Below are positions 51,443 through 60,123 of a stretch of 64,000 nt of DNA, piece by piece. Position 1 is the stretch's first letter. The number at the start of each line of letters is the position of its first letter. The stretch is taken from the NCBI GenBank assembly GCA_003599885.1, contig QZKW01000066.1:124001-188000 (forward strand), given 5' to 3'. The DNA comes from Desulfobacteraceae bacterium. Lineage in GTDB: Bacteria > Desulfobacterota > Desulfobacteria > Desulfobacterales > Desulfosalsimonadaceae. Below the pieces are notes generated by a model that had not been told where the DNA came from, did not search any database, and was given only the letters and a program-made list of their open reading frames with translations. The translations under genes and the position numbers were made by a program.

Positions 51443-52360
51443 CTATATTTTCAGAGAACCTATCAATTCATTGATATGATGAACCTGTTCGTTTTCCATA
51501 AAGGATGCGATTCCATCTATAATGTCCATCGTGGCCCTGGGATTGATAAAGTTGGCCGTACCCACCTGAACCGCGCACGCTCCGGCAACGAGAAATTCAA
51601 TGGCGTCTTCGGCGGAAACAATGCCCCCAATACCGATGACCGGGATTTTAACCGCCTGCGCCACCTGCCATACCATACGAAGCGCCACCGGTTTAATCGC
51701 AGGGCCGGACAACCCTCCGGTAATGTTTCCGAGCACGGGTCGTCGTTTGCGGATATCAATCGCCATGCCGGTAATGGTATTGATCAAAGACACTGAATCC
51801 GCTCCAGCGTCTTCGACACTTCTGGCGATCTCAACAATGTCCGTGACATTGGGAGAGAGCTTCACCATCAGGGGTTTGGATGTCCGCTTACGCACCATGC
51901 CCACAACATCCGCCGCCGCGCATTTATCCACACCAAAAGCCACTCCACCGGCCTTAACGTTGGGGCAGGAAATGTTCACCTCAATGCCGGATATGCCTTC
52001 CTCTCCATCAACAATGGCAGCCAGCTCGACATATTCTTCTATTGTTTTGCCATAGAGGTTTACAAATACGGGGGTTGGAAATCCCTTCAGAAAAGGAAGT
52101 TTTTCCCGGATAAAGGCCTCGATGCCGATGTTTTCAAGCCCGATGGCGTTCAACATACCACAGGGCGTTTCAACGATGCGGGGCGGCGGATTCCCGGAAA
52201 CCGGCTTTAGGGCCAGGCCTTTGACGATAATGCCGCCGAGTCTGCCCAGATCGACGAGTTCTTCAAATTCCTGACCATATCCGAATGTTCCCGACGCCGT
52301 CATTACCGGATTTTTAAGCTCAATACCCCCCACATTCACACAAAATTTCGAATTTTCCAT
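51443..52360 (-). CDS. pyrD: Dihydroorotate dehydrogenase, class 1B catalytic subunit
   Basis: A 305-residue PyrD, FMN-dependent, converting dihydroorotate to orotate in pyrimidine synthesis. Motifs: [43 protein letters not shown] with the active-site Cys of class 1 enzymes, [14 protein letters not shown], and the FMN phosphate site [18 protein letters not shown] / AVQVGTANF. The frame is open to 52504, but ATG 52360 gives the normal family start and length. The electron-transfer partner gene pyrK, usual beside 1B enzymes, is not adjacent. Confidence 0.92.
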   Translation of the reverse strand: MENSKFCVNVGGIELKNPVMTASGTFGYGQEFEELVDLGRLGGIIVKGLALKPVSGNPPPRIVETPCGMLNAIGLENIGIEAFIREKLPFLKGFPTPVFVNLYGKTIEEYVELAAIVDGEEGISGIEVNISCPNVKAGGVAFGVDKCAAADVVGMVRKRTSKPLMVKLSPNVTDIVEIARSVEDAGADSVSLINTITGMAIDIRKRRPVLGNITGGLSGPAIKPVALRMVWQVAQAVKIPVIGIGGIVSAEDAIEFLVAGACAVQVGTANFINPRATMDIIDGIASFMENEQVHHINELIGSLKI

Positions 52361-52516
52361 TATTTCCACTTTCTTTAAATCCAGATGATGCAGGCGGACG
52401 GACGCTTCGCCGGATTTGAAAATTATCTTGACGAAATAACTGCCTGCCGATATGGGAATCAATTTATTTGGCTCTTCTATATTACATAAAATCAAAATCG
52501 TCAATTGATTGGATCT

Positions 52517-53776
52517 ATGCTTTTAAGGACAAACCGCGACCGTCCGCTCCGGATTTGCCTCCTCAGTTACAGGAGCAATCCCCACTGCGGCGGTCAGGGC
52601 GTTTATATTAAAAATTTAAGCCGGGCCCTTGTTGCTCTGGGTCACACGGTGGATGTCATTTCCGGTCAGCCCTACCCGGTTCTGGATACGGGGGTGCGTC
52701 TGATCCGGCTGCCCAGTCTGGACCTTTATAATCCCGATGATCTGTTTCGTATCCCCAAACTTCAGGAGCTATGCGACCCCATCAATCTGATCGAATGGCT
52801 CGGCGTTGCCACCATGGGATTTTCAGAGATCCAGACCTTCGGGATGCGCGCCCGCCGATATTTAATAAAACACAGTCATCTTTACGACATTGTTCATGAT
52901 AACCAGAGCTTGTCATACGGCCTCTGGCGGATCAAACGCAAGCTTTCGACGGTCGCCACCATTCATCACCCCATTACCGTTGACCTGAATATTGCCGTCA
53001 AATCCGAAACCCTGTTGTGGAAAAAACTCCAGCATCTCCGCTGGCATTCTTTTTTAAGCATGCAAAAACGGGTGGCCCGAACCCTGCCCCATATTATAAC
53101 GGTATCCGAATGTGCCCGAAAAGACATCAGCCAGGAATTCGATATCCCGGAAAGCCGCTTCAGCATTATCCCCAACGGCATCAATACGGAACTGTTCTAT
53201 CCCGTCCCTGAGATCGCGCGTCAAAAAAACCGGATTATCGTAACCAACAGCGCCGACACCCCGTTAAAAGGACTGCACTATCTGCTGTCGTCTGTGGCGG
53301 AAATCGCCAAACTCCAGCCAATTCGTCTGGTCGTGGTGGGAACTCCCAAAAAAAACGGCAAAATCGTCCGTCACATTCAACGGCTTGGCATCGGCCGCTT
53401 CGTCACCTTTACCGGTCGAATCTCTGATGCGGAATTTGTGCGCCAGTACGCGAAGGCCACCGTGGCAGTGATTCCGTCCATCTATGAAGGATTCGGGCTG
53501 CCGGCAGGGGAAGCAATGGCCTGCGGGGTTCCGGTGATTTCGACAACCGGCGGAGCCCTGCCGGAAGTGGTCGGGGATGCCGGCATTCTCGTGCCACCGG
53601 CAAATACACAGGCCTTAACCAAAGCCATCTTTGATGTTTTAAACAATCCGGATCTTGCTGAAACACTCAGCCTTGCCGGTTACGACCGGGTCCAAAACCA
53701 TTTAACCTGGACAGCAGCGGCCCAAAAAACCGTGGACGTCTATCGGCAGGCCATCCATGATCACCGTAAAATTTAA
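52517..53776 (+). CDS. Glycosyltransferase, GT4 family
   Basis: A protein of about 419 residues with GT-B fold. N-terminal domain: [21 protein letters not shown]-terminal: [14 protein letters not shown], then the sugar-nucleotide site [20 protein letters not shown] and [19 protein letters not shown], with the EX7E motif. It probably transfers a hexose in surface glycan or glycolipid synthesis. The start is uncertain (TTG 52505 or ATG 52517). Its 3' end overlaps the next gene by 20 bases, so the pair is coupled. Confidence 0.92.
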   Translation: MLLRTNRDRPLRICLLSYRSNPHCGGQGVYIKNLSRALVALGHTVDVISGQPYPVLDTGVRLIRLPSLDLYNPDDLFRIPKLQELCDPINLIEWLGVATMGFSEIQTFGMRARRYLIKHSHLYDIVHDNQSLSYGLWRIKRKLSTVATIHHPITVDLNIAVKSETLLWKKLQHLRWHSFLSMQKRVARTLPHIITVSECARKDISQEFDIPESRFSIIPNGINTELFYPVPEIARQKNRIIVTNSADTPLKGLHYLLSSVAEIAKLQPIRLVVVGTPKKNGKIVRHIQRLGIGRFVTFTGRISDAEFVRQYAKATVAVIPSIYEGFGLPAGEAMACGVPVISTTGGALPEVVGDAGILVPPANTQALTKAIFDVLNNPDLAETLSLAGYDRVQNHLTWTAAAQKTVDVYRQAIHDHRKI

Positions 53777-54470
53777 CCGATTAAAGATTCAACCCAATGA
53801 AAAAATCCTGGATATCGGATGCGGGTCCGGAAGGCATGTCGGCGAGGCATCCCGCCTGAACGGGGTGTTGGTTATCGGCGCAGACAGGAATGTTGACGAC
53901 CTGATTGCCACCCGGAACCGGCTGAATTTCATCAAAAACTGTGGAGAGCACGGCGGCGGCAATGATGGCCTCACCTCCGCTGATATCACATCCCTTCCCT
54001 TTGAAAACGAAAGCTTTCATCATGTGATCTGCTCGGAAGTTATGGAACACATACCAGATCACACAACAGCCGCCCGTGAAGTGGTACGCGTACTCAAACC
54101 AGGCGGCAATCTGGTCGTGAGCGTACCGCGATTTCTACCGGAACGCATCTGCTGGGCTTTGTCCCGGGATTATTATTCAGCCAACGGCGGGCATGTCCGG
54201 ATTTACAGGAAAAACAGCATCGCGGCCATGTTCACAGACCAGGGAGTAACCCCAAACGGCTCCCACCATTACGCCCACAGCATTCATACCCCTTTCTGGT
54301 GGCTCAAGTGCCTGGTGGGCCCCGCAAGAACCGACTCAAAGACCGTGAATCTTTACCACCGGCTCCTGACCTGGGACATTATGGAAAAACCGAAAGTGAC
54401 GCGGACGCTGGACAAGTTGATGAACCCAGTGATAGGGAAAAGCCTGGTACTGTATTTCAAGAAACACTAG
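53757..54470 (+). CDS. Class I SAM-dependent methyltransferase
   Basis: A 237-residue methyltransferase of the type 11 group. Motif I ILDIGCGSGRHVGEAS, acidic post-I residue in VIGADRNVDDL, motif IV VICSEVMEHIPDHTTA, motif V VRVLKPGGNLVVSVP. The C-terminal region is Trp/Tyr-rich (YAHSIHTPFWWLKCLVGPA). Its overlap with the glycosyltransferase gene suggests it methylates the same glycan or lipid product; this is inference. Confidence 0.88.
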   Translation: MITVKFNRLKIQPNEKILDIGCGSGRHVGEASRLNGVLVIGADRNVDDLIATRNRLNFIKNCGEHGGGNDGLTSADITSLPFENESFHHVICSEVMEHIPDHTTAAREVVRVLKPGGNLVVSVPRFLPERICWALSRDYYSANGGHVRIYRKNSIAAMFTDQGVTPNGSHHYAHSIHTPFWWLKCLVGPARTDSKTVNLYHRLLTWDIMEKPKVTRTLDKLMNPVIGKSLVLYFKKH

Positions 54471-54559
54471 TTTAGAGAGACAGGGTTTGACAAAAACCTG
54501 CGCAGACATCAGTCCGTTGGCGATGTGGTGTCTGCAATAGAAGCCCTTTAATGAAATCA

Positions 54560-54585
54560 AAAAGCCACCCCGGAAGGTGGCTTTT
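54560..54585. terminator. Bidirectional terminator
   Basis: A 10-bp stem (54560-54569 with 54576-54585) ends in four A/T pairs on each side. It lies between the methyltransferase gene and the convergent small barrel gene. Confidence 0.78.
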
Positions 54586-54613
54586 GGGTTGAAGAATACG
54601 TGTTAACCGCTAT

Positions 54614-55144
54614 CTACCAGATAAAACCTATACCGATATTATATACAAACCGGCCCTTATCAAAATTATCTCCGGCTTTATCGGTATCCTTAAAGAAAAA
54701 TTCATATTCCACCAGGCCCAGAATAAATGTTGTGGAATTGGCAAAATACTTGACCCCCACCTGGGGCCCGGCGACAAATTGTTCTTTAACGGTATCGCCA
54801 TAAAGATACCCGATGTTGGCCCCGACAAACGGATAAAGGGCTTCGATATTAAAATGGTAATCAATTCCCAACCGGGTGCCGCCGTTCCAGAGGTCACTAC
54901 TGCCTTGAACTTCACTGTACGAGATGTCCTGGCGAATCAAGGCCTCAAAATTATCCGTTAAAAAATACCCCAAACTGCCGGAGGCGGAGAAAACGGTGCC
55001 GTCAAAGCTCTCATCGCTGGAACCATTCCCGCTCAGGATCAGTTCCTTGTGTTCCTTCTGAAAAGCCTGGGCCTCCGGAACGGAGTTCTGGAAGGTAAAG
55101 CCAATGGCGCAAATAAGCACCAGATACGTTAACGCCCTCTTCAT
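54614..55144 (-). CDS. Small outer-membrane beta-barrel protein
   Basis: A 176-residue protein. The signal peptide (MKRALTYLVLICAIGFTF, cleavage near AQAFQ) is followed by alternating amphipathic beta-strands and a terminal aromatic residue (FVYNIGIGFIW), the pattern of eight-stranded OmpX/OmpW-like barrels. GGAGG lies before the ATG. It is flanked by terminators or gaps, so it is probably monocistronic. Function unknown. Confidence 0.78.
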   Translation of the reverse strand: MKRALTYLVLICAIGFTFQNSVPEAQAFQKEHKELILSGNGSSDESFDGTVFSASGSLGYFLTDNFEALIRQDISYSEVQGSSDLWNGGTRLGIDYHFNIEALYPFVGANIGYLYGDTVKEQFVAGPQVGVKYFANSTTFILGLVEYEFFFKDTDKAGDNFDKGRFVYNIGIGFIW

Positions 55145-55214
55145 CTATAACCTCCTGGATCTAAGGAATTATTTTAAAAAAACTTCCGCACTCTGATCTC
55201 AAATTCAGGTTGCC

Positions 55215-55964
55215 TTAAGCATTAAACCGGCTCTGATAGAGTGTTGCTATCGCCCTCGCGGCGGCGTCCATATCCCTGATATAATCGAAATTGATCACCA
55301 TATCAAATTCCTGCGGCAGGGCGCTGGTTTTTCTGTGGGTTTTACGGAAAAATTCCGCCTGTTCCTGATCCGCCTGGCTTATCAGTTGCCTTGCTTTTTT
55401 TTCATCAACCGCCAGGGTTTTTGAGATATTCTTCACCCTCAGTTCCATGGAACCAATGCAACGTATCGCAAACACTCTGGACCTTGGCAGCATTAAATGA
55501 ATGCCGCGGCCTACAAATACCGTTTCTTCCGTTCGGGCCAGAAAAAAAGCCGTGATAAAAAGATGCCGGGCATAATCCGTCAGATCAAAAGCCCGGTCCC
55601 CCAGCAGCAGACATAAAATTTCCTTTAGCCTGCCGGGACTTCTCTCATCAAACGTTTCAATACTTTTACTGTTCAATTCGGTTTCGCGGGATATGTGTTC
55701 GATAATTTGCCGGTCAATCACCCGGCGCCCCATGTTTTTACCAACCATTTCCGCAAGAGCAAGCGCCCCCACGCCGATATTTCGGGAAAAGCAGATGGCC
55801 GGGAAAATGTCGGCATTCAGTTTTTCAATTTTCTGGCGGATGTCACCCAGATTCATCTGGCTGACATATTCCAGGGCCAGTCGACTGACCATACGCCGAC
55901 CTTGCCAATAGGTCTCCAGATGCCCACCCATATCATCCATTTCCTTGTTCTTGCTTCCCGTCAT
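55215..55964 (-). CDS. Cytidylate kinase-like protein with altered P-loop
   Basis: A 249-residue protein of the cytidylate-kinase-2 group. The fold is recognised from AICFSRNIGVGALALAEMVG, RVIDRQIIEHISRE, VFVGRGIHLMLP and FAIRCIGSMELRVKNISKTL. The phosphate loop usually reads GSGG; here it is GVGA without the typical residues, so kinase activity may be reduced or directed to another nucleotide. A purely regulatory role is possible. GAGGAAA precedes the ATG. Confidence 0.75.
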   Translation of the reverse strand: MTGSKNKEMDDMGGHLETYWQGRRMVSRLALEYVSQMNLGDIRQKIEKLNADIFPAICFSRNIGVGALALAEMVGKNMGRRVIDRQIIEHISRETELNSKSIETFDERSPGRLKEILCLLLGDRAFDLTDYARHLFITAFFLARTEETVFVGRGIHLMLPRSRVFAIRCIGSMELRVKNISKTLAVDEKKARQLISQADQEQAEFFRKTHRKTSALPQEFDMVINFDYIRDMDAAARAIATLYQSRFNA

Positions 55965-56000
55965 GGCGATAGATTTCCTCTGTTGCTGATCAATGAAGCA

Positions 56001-56504
56001 CTACAAATCATAAAGCCGGTCATCGATGTGGGGTGCCTGTCTTCGTACGCCTTCGTTTCTTCCTCTTCTGCCGGATGGTTGACCCGGCAGAATAAAGGGT
56101 TCCTCGTCATCCATCACACCGCCCATCTCAGCCTCAACTGTTTCCGGATCTTCGCCGTTTTCCATCCGCTGCAGGGCCTCTTCCATGCTCCGGCCCAAGC
56201 CGACGCCGGTCATATCCGTGAGCCGGCGCATCAGTTTTGCTGCTGCACGCGGGTCGTCTTCCGGAACGGTTTAGGCTTCTTTCGCCAGCATCATCATGGC
56301 CTGTTCCATTTTGGCCTCATCTACGAGAAAATCGTCATTCCCGCTTTCCTTCGCCCTGCCGGTCACGGCGAACCGGGACAACTGACGTGCCAGCTTCGGG
56401 TTGTCGCATTTTGGGCACTCAGGAGTTTTTTTAGTATTAATTTTACTGGAAAAAAAGCTAAACACTGTGTGGCAGTGCTCACAATAAAATTCATATACGG
56501 GCAT
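56001..56504 (-). pseudogene. FmdB-type zinc-ribbon protein gene interrupted by an in-frame TAA
   Basis: The first part (56504-56274, 77 residues) begins MPVYEFYCEHCHTVFSFFSS and has two CxxC knuckles (CEHC, CPKC) typical of FmdB-type regulators. It stops at TAA 56273-56271. The same frame then continues without a break for 89 residues to 56001: TVPEDDPRAAAKLMRRLTDM, then an acidic helix and IDDRLYDL. The second part has no ribosome site at its first ATG (56231). As I recall, relatives read through this point as one protein of about 165 residues (EDDPRQAAQLMRRLTD-like), so a GAA-to-TAA type change is likely. It could be decay, a sequencing error or readthrough. Confidence 0.75.
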
Positions 56505-56662
56505 GACCTGATCCTTATCATTTATTATATAAGGTTTATAATTTTTTATTTTCATACTGTCAATAAACACATCCTGTGTCAATTCAGTCGTGAAATGACA
56601 AAAATCCGTTCCTTTAATCACACTAAAATTTTATTGACAGGGATTCCGGTCCGGATTTACAG

Positions 56663-56674
56663 TTCGTATACAAA
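56663..56674. promoter_or_regulatory. Candidate MarR operator upstream of the MarR gene
   Basis: TTCGTATACAAA matches, apart from one base, the core of the palindrome at 57179-57196. It lies 8 bases before the marR start codon, so binding would block its own translation-proximal promoter region. Confidence 0.55.
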
Positions 56675-56682
56675 GGATATAA

Positions 56683-57108
56683 ATGATGCCGAAACTGCCT
56701 GAAGATCTGCCGGAATGTATGGTTTTTCTGCTGGGGAAAGCCTACCAGAAAGCCCACGCCAATTTCAAAAAACAATTAAAACCCTATGGCCTGACCAATA
56801 TGCAGCATCTTGTGCTCGAAGGGTTATGGTACCAGGAAGGAATGACCGCCGCAGAACTGGGGAAGCTCCTGATTATGGACAAGGCCACCGTGTCCGGCAT
56901 TCTCGAACGCATGGTGGAAACCGGATGGATCGTGAAAAAACCAGACCCGGATGATGGGCGCATCCAGCGCCTTTACCCTTCTGAGAAAGCAGGACAACTT
57001 CAGGAACGTTTAGTTGGTGAAAGAAAAAAAGCCAACCAGCAGATATTGAAAAAATTTTCAATAGAGGAACAGCTCCTTTTCAAACGCTTGCTCAGAGACC
57101 TGATTTAG
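56683..57108 (+). CDS. MarR-family transcriptional regulator
   Basis: A 141-residue winged-helix regulator. N-terminal dimer helices (VFLLGKAYQKAHANFKKQLK), wHTH with AAELGKLLIMDKATVSGILE, the wing VKKPDPDDGRIQRLYPSE, and a C-terminal dimer helix. It could start at either of two adjacent ATGs. Operator-like sites lie directly upstream of it and upstream of the following acyl-CoA dehydrogenase, so it probably represses itself and that gene and responds to an aromatic or acyl-CoA-type ligand; the ligand is inferred from family habits. Confidence 0.92.
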   Translation: MMPKLPEDLPECMVFLLGKAYQKAHANFKKQLKPYGLTNMQHLVLEGLWYQEGMTAAELGKLLIMDKATVSGILERMVETGWIVKKPDPDDGRIQRLYPSEKAGQLQERLVGERKKANQQILKKFSIEEQLLFKRLLRDLI

Positions 57109-57178
57109 CGATAACGGTTTCACGATTCGCGCCCTCCTTCAGTCATGACCTTCCATAAAGAAGATTAACCGACTGATC

Positions 57179-57196
57179 TGGTTTGTATACAAACCA
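57179..57196. promoter_or_regulatory. Palindromic operator upstream of the acyl-CoA dehydrogenase gene
   Basis: TGGTTTGTATACAAACCA is a perfect 18-base palindrome 62 bases before the acyl-CoA dehydrogenase start codon. Its 12-base core recurs upstream of marR with one change. Confidence 0.7.
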
Positions 57197-57258
57197 TAAA
57201 TACAGACTCGACGATTTATTACTCTTAAACGTTTACCAAACATAAGGAGAAATAAGCC

Positions 57259-58959
57259 ATGTTGCTCAATCCCAAAAAAGAGACGTTCGAACACCTGGAT
57301 CCCCGTTCCCGGGAAATCATGAAAAAAACTGTCGAATATTTTGAATCCCGGGGCAAAAAACAGCTCAAGTTCGACAGTCATGAGCGGAAATGGTATGCGG
57401 ATTTTATTGAATTCATGAAGGAAAATTTAGTCATGTCCACATTGCTGACCCCGGCGCAATATGCGGAGGGGAATCCGGATGCACGGTGGGACACTTACAG
57501 GAACTGTGATTTTAATGAAATTCTGGGATTTTACAACCTGTCCCATTGGTACACCTGGCAGGTGTCCATCTTAGGTCTGGGCCCTATCTTTATGGGTAAA
57601 AACGAGGCGGTCAAGAAAAAGACCGCCCAAATGCTCAAAGACGGCGGCATATTTGCCTTCGGCCTTTCTGAGCGTGCCCATGGTGCCGACCTGTATTCAT
57701 CGGAAATGGCCCTGACTCCATTGGGTGACGGGAAATATGTGGCGGACGGCGGTAAATACTATATCGGCAACGCCAACAAAGCAGCCCTGGTATCTACCTT
57801 TGCAAGGAACTCGGAAACCGATGAATATGTGTTTTTTGTTGTTGATCCGGAACACAAAAATTACACCCTGGTCCAGAACGTTGTCAACTGGGAAAGTTAT
57901 GTGGCGGAATACGCATTAAACGGATACCCGATCACGGATGCGGACATCCTGACAACAGGTCAGGACGCATGGGATTCATCCCTGAACACCATCAATGTCG
58001 GCAAGTTCAACCTGGGCTGGGGGGCCATCGGCATCGCAACCCACGCTTTTTATGAGGCCATCAACCATGCCAGTCACCGGAACCTTTTCGGAAAATGGGT
58101 AACCGACTTCCCCCACATTCGGCAGCTCTTCACCGACGCCTACTGCCGGCTGGTGGCCATGAAACTGTTTGCCCAGCGGGCGACGGATTACCTGCGGTCC
58201 GCATCCGAGACGGACCGGCGCTACCTGCTATTCAACCCGATGGTTAAAATGAAAGTCACCACCCAGGGTGAAGAAGTGGTCAACCTGCTGTGGGATGTCA
58301 TCGCAGCCCGCGGGTTTGAAAAAGACATGTACTTTGAACTGGCGGTCAAGGACATCCGCGCATTGCCGAAACTGGAAGGCACGGTACACGTAAATATGGC
58401 GCTTATTATCAAATTTATGGCCAATTATTTCTTCAACCCCGGCCAGTTCCCGGATATTCCCCTTCGCAATGACCCGAAAAACGATGATTTCCTGTTCAAT
58501 CAGGGCGCCACCAAAGGTCTGGGAAAAATTCAGTTTCATGATTACACTGCCGCATACAGCAATGTGGATCTGGAAAATGTGACTATTTTCAAAGCACAGA
58601 TTGAACTTTTGAAAGAATTTCTCATGACCGCCACGCCATCAGCCGAACAAGCCAAGAATATCGACTTTCTGCTGTCCCTTGGCGAGCTTTTTACACTGGT
58701 GGTTTACGGACAACTGCTGCTTGAAAAATATAAAATGGAAAATCTTGAAGAGGACTTAATGGAACAGATCTTTGATTTTATGGTCCGGGATTTTTCCAAA
58801 TTCGTGCTTCAAATCTATTCCAAACCCGACAGCACCGCCAAACAGATGGAGCTGTGCATGAAAATGATCCAAAAACCCTTTGTGGACAACGACCGGTTCC
58901 TGCGTTTCTGGGACAATCAGGTCTTTGCATTAAAAGACACCTATGAAATGAACCCTTAA
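57259..58959 (+). CDS. Acyl-CoA dehydrogenase, large form
   Basis: A 566-residue FAD enzyme, longer than the typical 380-residue class. Middle domain: GGIFAFGLSERAHGADLYSS (flavin/substrate contact); C-terminal helical domain: ASHRNLFGKWVTDFPHIRQL and DVIAARGFEKDMYFELAVKD; then an extra C-terminal region of about 170 residues (VTIFKAQIELLKEFLMTATP). The catalytic base is not obvious by eye. AAGGAG precedes the ATG. Controlled with marR through shared palindromes. The substrate class is unknown; an adjacent CoA ligase is not in view. Confidence 0.9.
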   Translation: MLLNPKKETFEHLDPRSREIMKKTVEYFESRGKKQLKFDSHERKWYADFIEFMKENLVMSTLLTPAQYAEGNPDARWDTYRNCDFNEILGFYNLSHWYTWQVSILGLGPIFMGKNEAVKKKTAQMLKDGGIFAFGLSERAHGADLYSSEMALTPLGDGKYVADGGKYYIGNANKAALVSTFARNSETDEYVFFVVDPEHKNYTLVQNVVNWESYVAEYALNGYPITDADILTTGQDAWDSSLNTINVGKFNLGWGAIGIATHAFYEAINHASHRNLFGKWVTDFPHIRQLFTDAYCRLVAMKLFAQRATDYLRSASETDRRYLLFNPMVKMKVTTQGEEVVNLLWDVIAARGFEKDMYFELAVKDIRALPKLEGTVHVNMALIIKFMANYFFNPGQFPDIPLRNDPKNDDFLFNQGATKGLGKIQFHDYTAAYSNVDLENVTIFKAQIELLKEFLMTATPSAEQAKNIDFLLSLGELFTLVVYGQLLLEKYKMENLEEDLMEQIFDFMVRDFSKFVLQIYSKPDSTAKQMELCMKMIQKPFVDNDRFLRFWDNQVFALKDTYEMNP

Positions 58960-58990
58960 CGCCAGAATCCGACAGGCTGTCATTTCATAA

Positions 58991-59025
58991 ATAGCGGGCG
59001 TCCCATCATCCGGAGCGCCCGCTAT
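58991..59025. terminator. Bidirectional terminator between acyl-CoA dehydrogenase and lipoprotein genes
   Basis: A perfect 10-bp stem (58991-59000 with 59016-59025), 15-base loop, followed by ccattttt on the plus strand. It lies between two convergent genes. Confidence 0.7.
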
Positions 59026-59032
59026 CCATTTT

Positions 59033-60088
59033 TCAAAGCCCCCATTTCATAAACGCCGGCACCTCACACACCACCAGGTAGGGATCAAATACCTGCGAAA
59101 TATAAAGCTTGTCATTATATACCATTGCTGTTGATGCCGCACTGATCATCTGCCCGTTATCCACAAAAACCACATTTTTGGTATACATTTCAGGACGGAT
59201 TACAAAAACAATTGATGGGGCGTATTCTTCCGGGTTTTTACTGTGTCTTAAAAAAGCCAGGTCGTCAAAATGCGCGGTGGTCAGCAGGGAATTCTTATAC
59301 CGCATTAAATTGTCCGCCCCCTTGAGATTAACAACCGTCTCCTGCCTGCCAAGGCTCCCGTCTTCCTTACGGGGGAACACCAGCACCTTGTCATCAAACA
59401 TTGCGGTCACATACACCCGGTCTTGTTCGGCCAGAATGCCGTTGGCAAATGCAATGCCGTCCGCAACGGTTTTCCACTTTCTGGAAGCATGATCATAAAA
59501 AACAACTTCCGAGGATTTTCTGCGCGTAAAGAGATCCAGACTGCCATGCATATCGTTTGTCAGATAAATATCTCCGGACGGCAGGACCGACAGGTCATTG
59601 GGCGACCATAAATGTTCCGGATCTTCCAGGAGTTCGATAAAATGGAGATTGTTGCTGTTCACTTCATAGACGATAACGGCATTTTCAAGTCTTTCCTGGC
59701 GTGCGGAAGGATCGTGAAGAATCACATAAAGGAGAGTTCTGTTGCCGCTTGTTCGAATATCCAGACCGTGGGGTTTAAAGGCGGCGATTTTTTCCGGTTC
59801 GCCGATACGATCCATCACGCCGCTTTTCTCTGTTTCCATGTCAAAATAATAAATACCGCCGGATGTTTCAGGGTTCCGCCGGTCATGGGAGGAAACCAGC
59901 AGGCGGGGGGCTCCGTGCCAGGTATCAAGTACAAAATCTTCCGGTCCAGGGGCGACTTTGACCTTATGGCATTTTATATCTTCAACTGAATCCGGCAAGG
60001 GGTCTCTTAAATTACACCCGGAGAAACAACCAAACAGAAATAACGACAAAATCAAAAAACGAAAAATCTGGACTTGAATACAGTTCAT
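59033..60088 (-). CDS. SMP-30/arylesterase-like beta-propeller lipoprotein
   Basis: A 351-residue exported protein. Its N-terminus (MNCIQVQIFRFLILSLFLFG) runs to a lipobox-like FSGC, so it is probably lipid-anchored. The body has paraoxonase/arylesterase propeller landmarks: GPEDFVLDTWHG, PHGLDIRT, WSPNDLSVLPSGDIYLTNDM (metal-binding Asn/Asp) and FANGILAEQDRVYVTAMFDD. The family includes Ca2+-dependent lactonases and esterases. ATG 60088 with GGGGGA upstream is preferred over a TTG at 60100. Its neighbour upstream on the same strand is the sigma-54 activator, 35 bases away. Confidence 0.8.
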   Translation of the reverse strand: MNCIQVQIFRFLILSLFLFGCFSGCNLRDPLPDSVEDIKCHKVKVAPGPEDFVLDTWHGAPRLLVSSHDRRNPETSGGIYYFDMETEKSGVMDRIGEPEKIAAFKPHGLDIRTSGNRTLLYVILHDPSARQERLENAVIVYEVNSNNLHFIELLEDPEHLWSPNDLSVLPSGDIYLTNDMHGSLDLFTRRKSSEVVFYDHASRKWKTVADGIAFANGILAEQDRVYVTAMFDDKVLVFPRKEDGSLGRQETVVNLKGADNLMRYKNSLLTTAHFDDLAFLRHSKNPEEYAPSIVFVIRPEMYTKNVVFVDNGQMISAASTAMVYNDKLYISQVFDPYLVVCEVPAFMKWGL

Positions 60089-60123
60089 TAAATCCCCCAA
60101 CAGTTAAATTTTTTTATTCGATT

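Noticed and set aside
52361-52504. 48-codon N-terminal extension of pyrD
   Set aside because: It does not resemble PyrD or PyrK and the family length is reached from ATG 52360.
56271-56273. Recoding of the zinc-ribbon stop as selenocysteine
   Set aside because: The codon is TAA, not TGA, so SelB-type recoding does not apply.
55695-56702. 335-residue ORF antisense to the cytidylate kinase-like and zinc-ribbon genes
   Set aside because: Its length is due to low stop frequency opposite coding DNA. The product has no domain and crosses two genes.
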